Under the pieces are notes generated by a model. The model was not told the origin of the DNA. It saw only the letters and a program-made list of their open reading frames with translations, and searched no databases. This document shows, piece by piece, positions 5,732 through 8,368 of a stretch of DNA of 8,368 bases. How positions within the stretch are numbered: position 1 is the first letter of the stretch; every line of letters starts with the position of its first letter. Position numbers and translations under genes: made by a program. Where the stretch lies: the NCBI GenBank assembly GCA_003136615.1, contig PLFA01000119.1, forward strand, positions 10,833 through 19,200, in the 5' to 3' direction. Source of the stretch: Caulobacteraceae bacterium (lineage in GTDB: Bacteria > Pseudomonadota > Alphaproteobacteria > Caulobacterales > Caulobacteraceae).

Positions 5732-8185
5732 TCAGAACTTCCAATTCAGTTTCAGACGCCATTCCCGTCCCACCCCCGGGATCGCCGCCACGTTTTCGTA
5801 GGTGGGGTCTGAATTGGGCGTGAAATAGACCTTGTCGAAGAGATTATCGATGTTGAGCGACAGGGTGTAGGGCCCGTACTGATAGAAGGCTGACATGTTC
5901 GCCAACCAATAGGCCGGATAGACCACCCCGCCCTCGATCACGGTCGAGGTCTTGGAGACGTGGGTGGCCCCAAACGTGGCGCCCGCCTTGCCCCAGTTGA
6001 AGGCGTCCGACGTGTATGTGGCGTAGACGCTGTTCACCGAGTGAGGAATGATCGAGTCGCTGTAGTTGCCCCCCCGGTCTGGCAGCGCATCGATTGTCCC
6101 AAGATAAGAGCCGCCATAGCCATTGACGCCGGACACGCCGAAGGCGCTGGGCGGCAGATCGACGAAGCTGGAATCGGGGCCCTTCACCTCCGTATGCTGG
6201 ATATCGCCGGCATAGGTCAGGGTGATGTTCTTGGTGACAAGGTAACGAAGCTCAAGCTCGACGCCCTTGGAGATGGTGCCCTGCACCGTCGCCACCCCTC
6301 CGGCGCCCTGAACCAGTTCCGTGCGCGTCTGCCAATAATAGTCCAGGGATCCGACGAGCTTGGAGTGGAGCTCCTCGAATTTGACACCGAATTCAGAGAG
6401 GTAGGAGTCAGAGAGCCAAGCCTTTTCGGCGATGGTTCCCGGAAGAATATCGCTCGCCTGATCGATCTCCAAAGCCGCAGCCTGGTCATAGGTATAATAC
6501 GGCATCAGGCCGAACGGGGCCTTGTAGCTGACGCTGATGTTATAGGTCGCCTTGGATTTATCGGCGTGCTCGCGGGTCGCGCCGTCCGCCTCGTAGGTCA
6601 GGGCCCCGAGATCATTGGACGAGACATTATAGTCGTCGTCGCGCCCGCCGAGGATCAGGTCCAGGTGGTCCCAGAAGCTGATGTCGGTGGTGAAAAAAGC
6701 CCCCGCATCACGGATATTGCTGTGGACGTCCAGGTCCCAGGGCCAGCCCTGCTGGCCGTTGATCGTCTCAAAGGGACTGGCGATGATGTCCCCGGGGCTG
6801 GCGCCGTCATAGATGTCACGGCGGTCAAAGGCGATGATGCCGCTGTTGAAGCTCTCGCGCAGGTGAGCGTCGGTATAACGGTCGGAAACGCCGATGAAAC
6901 TCTTGGTCTTGATGGCCCCGTCAAAGGCGTCATAGGCGAAGTTGTAAGTGCCACGGCCCTCGAGGATGTAGGTCTGATAGGAGGCGGGAAAGCCGTAGGA
7001 GACGAACCGCTCATTGTTCAGATCATCGTAGAAAATCTCGAACTTTAGGCCGCTGTTGGGCGTGAGTTTCTTCTCAAGGTTGAAGTAGGACGTATAGGTC
7101 AGGGTGCGCGAGAAGTCGGCGCTGCTGATATCAACCGTCTGAGGCGACAAGTGCGCGGTGCCCACGCCCGTGGTCAGCTGGTGCGTGGCGTTCGTGCAGG
7201 TATAATAGTAGCAGGGGATCGTGCCCAGGACGCCGGGGCCATAGGGGTAGTAGGTGGTCACCTCATTGGCGGACACGCCGGCATAGCCGTTCGTGGTCGG
7301 CAGGCTGGTGTTGCGCCCGGTGATATAGGTTCCGTTGTCGATCAGGTCCTGGGTGATGCGGTTCCAGCCGGCGGTCTGAACATCGCCGTCGGAATGATAG
7401 ATCATACCCTGCCAAGCGGCGGTCCATCCGTCGGGCAGGACGAAGTTCGCCGAGAACTCTCCGGTCTGCTGCTTAGGATAGATGCCATGGTAGAAACTGT
7501 GGCTGTCATCGACGTCCACATAGCCGTAGAGGCCGCCTTGGATGACGCCCAAAGAGATCGGCGAACCGCCCTCGGCGGTGACCTCCTTCTTATTATAACT
7601 GCCTCCGGTGATGCTGATGTCGCCCGTCGGCGCGGTCAGATCCACGGCGGTCTTGGGAATGAAGTTCAGCAGGCCGCCGACCTTGCCGGCGCCGTCGATG
7701 GGATTGGGCGGGCCACGGACGATCTCGATCTGAGAGGCGTCGCCAATGGGCGTCGCATAGGTGCCCCGGTTCTCAACGCGCTTGAAGCCCTCGAAATAGT
7801 CCTCAGCCAGGGTGCCGCGAATATTCAGTGACCCCGGCACCCCGTAGAAGCTGGCCGTGTAGCTGGAGGGCGAAATCTCCACCAACTGATCGATGGTGGT
7901 TATCCCGTATCGCTCCATGGTGACGTCGCTGACGAAGGTGGCGGAGCGGGGCGTGTCCAGCAGCGGCTTGTCGAGGCCGAAGACCGTGCTGGAGGGCTTC
8001 TTCTCCAGCAGACCCACCTTGTCGGCGGTCACCACCACTTCCGAAACCGTGGAGGCGGCCGGCGCGGCGGCGGCGGCTCCCGCGGCGGCGACTGGTGCGG
8101 CCAGAGACCCGTCTTCAGCGCACGCGGCGCAGGCGGCGATAAGGCTAAATAGCGATATTCCCGCGAACAAACCCGACTTCAACAT
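5732..8185 (-). CDS. TonB-dependent outer-membrane receptor
   Basis: 817 residues; an energy-coupled porin-like receptor for a large or scarce ligand. Residues 1-23 form a signal sequence (positive start, hydrophobic core, ending AACAACA). An Ala/Pro-rich linker follows, then a TonB-box-like SEVVVTA (48-54), a plug domain (about 65-180, with SLNIRGT at 119-125 and IEIVRGPP at 153-160), and a long Tyr/Gly-rich beta-barrel ending in Phe (LKLNWKF), as outer-membrane barrels do. There is no extra N-terminal signalling domain, so it is not a FecA-type transducer. The ATG at 8185 was chosen because it begins a proper signal peptide and has GAGGGGG 4 bases upstream; the in-frame GTG at 8260 would bury the signal under 25 polar residues. 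It is the first gene of the operon. Its link with catabolic enzymes rather than siderophore genes suggests import of an organic nutrient; an iron-complex ligand cannot be excluded. Confidence 0.93.
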   Translation of the reverse strand: MLKSGLFAGISLFSLIAACAACAEDGSLAAPVAAAGAAAAAPAASTVSEVVVTADKVGLLEKKPSSTVFGLDKPLLDTPRSATFVSDVTMERYGITTIDQLVEISPSSYTASFYGVPGSLNIRGTLAEDYFEGFKRVENRGTYATPIGDASQIEIVRGPPNPIDGAGKVGGLLNFIPKTAVDLTAPTGDISITGGSYNKKEVTAEGGSPISLGVIQGGLYGYVDVDDSHSFYHGIYPKQQTGEFSANFVLPDGWTAAWQGMIYHSDGDVQTAGWNRITQDLIDNGTYITGRNTSLPTTNGYAGVSANEVTTYYPYGPGVLGTIPCYYYTCTNATHQLTTGVGTAHLSPQTVDISSADFSRTLTYTSYFNLEKKLTPNSGLKFEIFYDDLNNERFVSYGFPASYQTYILEGRGTYNFAYDAFDGAIKTKSFIGVSDRYTDAHLRESFNSGIIAFDRRDIYDGASPGDIIASPFETINGQQGWPWDLDVHSNIRDAGAFFTTDISFWDHLDLILGGRDDDYNVSSNDLGALTYEADGATREHADKSKATYNISVSYKAPFGLMPYYTYDQAAALEIDQASDILPGTIAEKAWLSDSYLSEFGVKFEELHSKLVGSLDYYWQTRTELVQGAGGVATVQGTISKGVELELRYLVTKNITLTYAGDIQHTEVKGPDSSFVDLPPSAFGVSGVNGYGGSYLGTIDALPDRGGNYSDSIIPHSVNSVYATYTSDAFNWGKAGATFGATHVSKTSTVIEGGVVYPAYWLANMSAFYQYGPYTLSLNIDNLFDKVYFTPNSDPTYENVAAIPGVGREWRLKLNWKF

Positions 8186-8189
8186 GAAA

Positions 8190-8196
8190 CCCCCTC
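8190..8196 (-). promoter_or_regulatory. Ribosome binding site that decides the receptor start
   Basis: GAGGGGG on the minus strand, 4 bases before the ATG at 8185. It favours this start over the upstream GTG at 8260. Confidence 0.65.
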
Positions 8197-8296
8197 GCTG
8201 GACGTCAAAAGCCCGGCCCGCTTGTGCGGACATCCCCTTAAAGACCTTCGCGCCGATCACGAACCTCCACCAAAAAAAGTTGGCTATGAAGGCGCG

Positions 8297-8320
8297 TCTG
8301 AAATTTCAGATGAAATGTCA
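8297..8320. promoter_or_regulatory. Tandem palindromic operator-like element
   Basis: TCTGAAATTTCAGA at 8297-8310 is a perfect 14-bp palindrome. Its core TGAAATTTCA (8299-8308) is repeated with one mismatch as TGAAATGTCA (8311-8320), 12 bases further on. The element is AT-rich in GC-rich surroundings and lies about 112-135 bases upstream of the first gene of the operon, so a dimeric regulator could bind here. No regulator gene is visible in the window, and no convincing -35/-10 pair was found beside it. Confidence 0.5.
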
Positions 8321-8336
8321 GTGGCGGGGGGAGATT

Positions 8337-8358
8337 CCGCCGAAATTCTTATCGGCGG
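8337..8358. other. 7-bp inverted repeat upstream of the operon
   Basis: CCGCCGA (8337-8343) and TCGGCGG (8352-8358) pair perfectly around an AT-rich 8-base loop. It could be the terminator of a gene ending beyond the window edge, although no T-tract follows, or a second protein-binding site. Chance occurrence is possible. Confidence 0.35.
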
Positions 8359-8368
8359 GCGCCTAACC

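Larger units (their letters stand above)
8186..8368. other. Intergenic region upstream of the receptor gene
   Basis: 183 bases to the window edge with no supported gene. Contents: the tandem palindrome and the inverted repeat listed separately, a run of seven A (8272-8278), and the receptor leader. The operon promoter is expected here, but I could not assign sigma-70 or sigma-54 boxes with confidence. Confidence 0.55.

Noticed and set aside
3947..5812. 621-codon plus-strand open frame opposite the MFS and monooxygenase genes
   Set aside because: Its product is a His/Arg/Gly/Gln-rich low-complexity sequence without any domain, typical of an antisense frame in GC-rich DNA. The minus-strand genes here have clear family motifs.
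5960..7048. 362-codon plus-strand open frame opposite the receptor
   Set aside because: Composition (Val/Gly/Asp/Ile-rich) is that of an antisense read of a beta-barrel gene, and no family is recognised.
8201..8208. TTTTGACG as a -35 box of the operon promoter
   Set aside because: It lies only about 16 bases from the receptor ATG, leaving no room for a -10 box and leader.
8186..8260. Upstream GTG start (8260) for the receptor gene
   Set aside because: It would place 25 mostly polar residues before the signal peptide, whereas the ATG at 8185 has a strong ribosome site and begins the signal sequence directly.
7893..8366. Plus-strand open frame across the upstream region
   Set aside because: It mostly mirrors the receptor N-terminus, has no ribosome site or recognisable domain, and would run through the palindromic region.
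1..8368. CRISPR array, tRNA, rRNA, insertion sequence or phage genes
   Set aside because: No spaced direct repeats, RNA gene signatures, transposase motifs or terminal inverted repeats were seen on either strand.

Overview
This is a GC-rich window (estimated by eye at about 65% G+C) with tightly packed genes. Codon use, a large TonB-dependent receptor and a RutA-like monooxygenase all point to a proteobacterium. An alphaproteobacterium of the Caulobacter/Phenylobacterium or sphingomonad kind is my best guess. That placement is an inference, because no rRNA or marker gene is present.

Layout: bases 1-444 hold the 3' end of a plus-strand MFS transporter that runs in from outside the window. Everything else is one minus-strand run of six genes, read from right to left: TonB-dependent outer-membrane receptor (8185-5732), MFS transporter (5719-4388), RutA-like flavin monooxygenase of the luciferase-like family (4378-3317), RutB-like isochorismatase-fold cysteine hydrolase (3320-2649), M20-fold metallohydrolase with altered active-site motifs (2656-1289), and TauD/TfdA-type Fe(II)/2-oxoglutarate dioxygenase (1270-458). 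The gaps are 12, 9, -4, -8 and 18 bases, so the six genes look like a single operon. The operon converges on the plus-strand MFS gene with 13 bases between stop codons and a GC-rich hairpin across the junction. The only sizeable non-coding stretch is 8186-8368, upstream of the receptor. It carries a 14-bp perfect palindrome, a second copy of its core motif, and a separate 7-bp inverted repeat. No confident promoter was found there.

Reading the operon as a unit (inference): the receptor and the MFS protein would carry a scarce organic compound across the outer and inner membranes. The monooxygenase and cysteine hydrolase would open and hydrolyse an amide- or ureide-type bond, as RutA and RutB do for uracil. 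The M20-like hydrolase and the 2-oxoglutarate dioxygenase would process the substrate or its products. The pair is separated from the rest of the Rut pathway: no RutC, D, E, F or G is present in the window. The Trp that I recall as lining the uracil pocket of RutA is replaced by Ala. The substrate is therefore probably not uracil, and the pathway may be undescribed. The substrate cannot be named from sequence alone.
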